This document shows, piece by piece, positions 63,001 to 64,000 of a stretch of 64,000 nucleotides of DNA. The stretch is from JAWWOL01 sp963797535 (GTDB lineage Bacteria; Actinomycetota; Actinomycetes; JAWWOL01). Within the stretch, counting starts at the first letter, position 1. Each line of letters starts with the position of its first letter. Under the pieces are notes generated by a model. The model saw only the letters and a program-made list of their open reading frames with translations. It was not told the origin of the DNA and did not search any database. Made by a program: the position numbers and the translations under genes. The stretch is taken from assembly GCA_963797535.1 (NCBI GenBank), contig CAWCPQ010000001.1, positions 1,798,001 to 1,862,000 on the forward strand. Reading direction: 5' to 3'.

Positions 63001-64000
63001 GAACCGGGCGACCTCCTGGTCCCCTGCTTCCGCCACGAACAGCTCCTCGAGCTGATCGACGACAACGACCTGCACCGTCGCCGAACCCACGAGTGCGGCC
63101 GTGAGCTCGGAAGCCGCCCGCGGCCCCGACCTGAGCACATGCACGCGCTGCCCGGATCCCTGCAACAGCGGCACGAGACCGGCGCGCACCAAGGAGGACT
63201 TGCCACACCCGGACGGTCCCGCGACGACCAGCACGGGGAACGCGGCCAGCCGTTCGAGGCAGGTCTCCACCTCCGCCTCACGACCAAAGAAGAACTCGGC
63301 GGTGTCGGCGTCGAAGGGGCGCAGCCCCTGGTACGGGCAGGTCTCGCCGGTGCTTCCCCGGCCCGGCAGCGACCCCGTCCAGGGCCGGGTCCTGCTGAAG
63401 GATGGCCCGCTCCAGCGCCACCAGCTCGAGGCCCGGGTCGAGCCCGAGCTCGTCGCGCAACGTCAATCGCGCCCGGCGGATCACGTCGAGGGCCTCGGGT
63501 TGGCGGCCGGCACGGTACAACGCCAGCGCCAGCAGGGACCAACGTCGTTCGCGGAGGCCTTCGCGGGCTACCAGCGCCCCGGCGGCAGCCACCGCCTCCA
63601 GCGGTCGCCCGCAGTCCAGCCCGGCTTCGACGAGATCCTCCTCGACTGCGCGACGGATCTCGTACAAGCGCTCGCGGTCGGCGGTGGCCGGATCCCACGA
63701 CTCCAGCTCAAGAAACGGCGTGCCCCGCCAGAGAGCCAATGCCGTCTCAAACGATGTGGCGGCACGCTGTGGCTCGTGCACGGTGGAGAAGTGCCGCCCA
63801 CGGGCCACGAGCCGTTCGAAGACCGAAACGTCAACGTCGTCGGGCCCGACTGCCAACCGGTAGCCCGCGCTGGAGGTCTCGATCGCGTCCCGCCCCAACC
63901 GACGCCGCAACCGCATCACCGCGCCCTGCACGACCTTGGGCCAGGACGCCGGCGGCTCGTCTCCCCACAGGGCGTCGGCGAGCTGATCCGCTGTGAGCGC
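60038..64000 (-). CDS. BTAD-nSTAND1-WD40 regulator, partial, with three frame breaks
   Basis: The gene enters from the right edge and ends near 60038. Order: DNA-binding/BTAD helices (SSAGYRLAVGPDDVDVS; about 63930-63400), nSTAND1 P-loop NTPase (Walker A GPSGCGKSS; Walker B VVVVDQLEELF), helical region, one membrane helix (FAVVGVACLLVVALVAGSLA), then WD40 repeats (VALSPDGSTLAIGDHDGWVE and LAVSPDGTRLATSGF). Breaks at about 63360, 61140 and 60405 split it into four open frames, each joining cleanly. Such AfsR/SARP-STAND proteins activate local gene sets on signals. The start and the target genes lie beyond the window. Breaks probably assembly errors. Confidence 0.88.

Noticed and set aside
1..64000. 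CRISPR arrays and cas genes
   Set aside because: No regular direct repeats with unique spacers; the only short tandem units are coding repeats (50455-50710, 61981-62022) and the two 18-base repeats near 11900.

Overview
The window is very GC-rich and gene-dense, uses GTG and TTG starts often, and links many genes by ATGA or GTGA overlaps. Its gene content is that of a free-living Actinomycetota: the clpS/DUF2017/mec/cysO/cysM/murI/metallo-hydrolase/rph/rdgB block known from Mycobacterium, an IdeR/DtxR iron box, two c-di-AMP riboswitches in front of cell-wall hydrolases, and a BTAD/nSTAND1/WD40 regulator. I cannot name the genus; Propionibacteriales or a related order is only an impression.

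Layout. 1-10.4 kb: one giant DUF6603-type gene (minus strand, open at the left edge) behind a proline-rich partner gene. 10.6-15.3 kb: a secreted M23 endopeptidase under a c-di-AMP riboswitch, then a compact operon of a GT2 glycosyltransferase, a DUF2231-Rieske protein, an acyl-CoA dehydrogenase-like protein and a PIG-L deacetylase. 15.4-25.9 kb: a PP2C phosphatase, HAD hydrolase, two S9 peptidases, a secreted protein, a DUF3618 protein, bcp, tRNA-Leu(UAG), a DUF985 cupin, and an ArsR/DHFR-like pair. 25.9-29.6 kb: quinone oxidoreductase divergent from a second ArsR regulator, a GlxA-type regulator, a rhodanese and an alpha/beta hydrolase. 29.7-31.5 kb: a three-gene operon for a cytochrome b6-like membrane complex.

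31.5-38.3 kb is the conserved housekeeping block. CysO, Mec and CysM form the O-phosphoserine/protein-thiocarboxylate cysteine route. The block is interrupted between cysM and murI by a solitary AbiEi/DUF559-like gene flanked by two related long hairpins; this is my best candidate for an undescribed mobile or selfish unit. 38.3-50 kb holds plsC, a DPP-IV-like peptidase, a DUF3352 protein, a methyltransferase, a lipoprotein, an M48 peptidase, an MFS importer and a polytopic membrane protein. 50-57.4 kb holds an NlpC/P60 hydrolase under the second c-di-AMP riboswitch, a PNPOx-fold protein, an aldo/keto reductase, a lytic transglycosylase-like protein, a DHA2 exporter with its MarR regulator, and bfd-bfr behind the iron box. 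57.5-64 kb holds two transglutaminase-like proteins, a class II amidotransferase, and the BTAD/nSTAND1/WD40 protein running off the right edge.

At least ten single-base frame breaks, mostly in G/C runs and in otherwise well-conserved genes (including cysM and three within plsC), indicate residual indel errors in this assembly. Several ORFs therefore look broken but probably are not; those genes are annotated across the break and the break position is stated.
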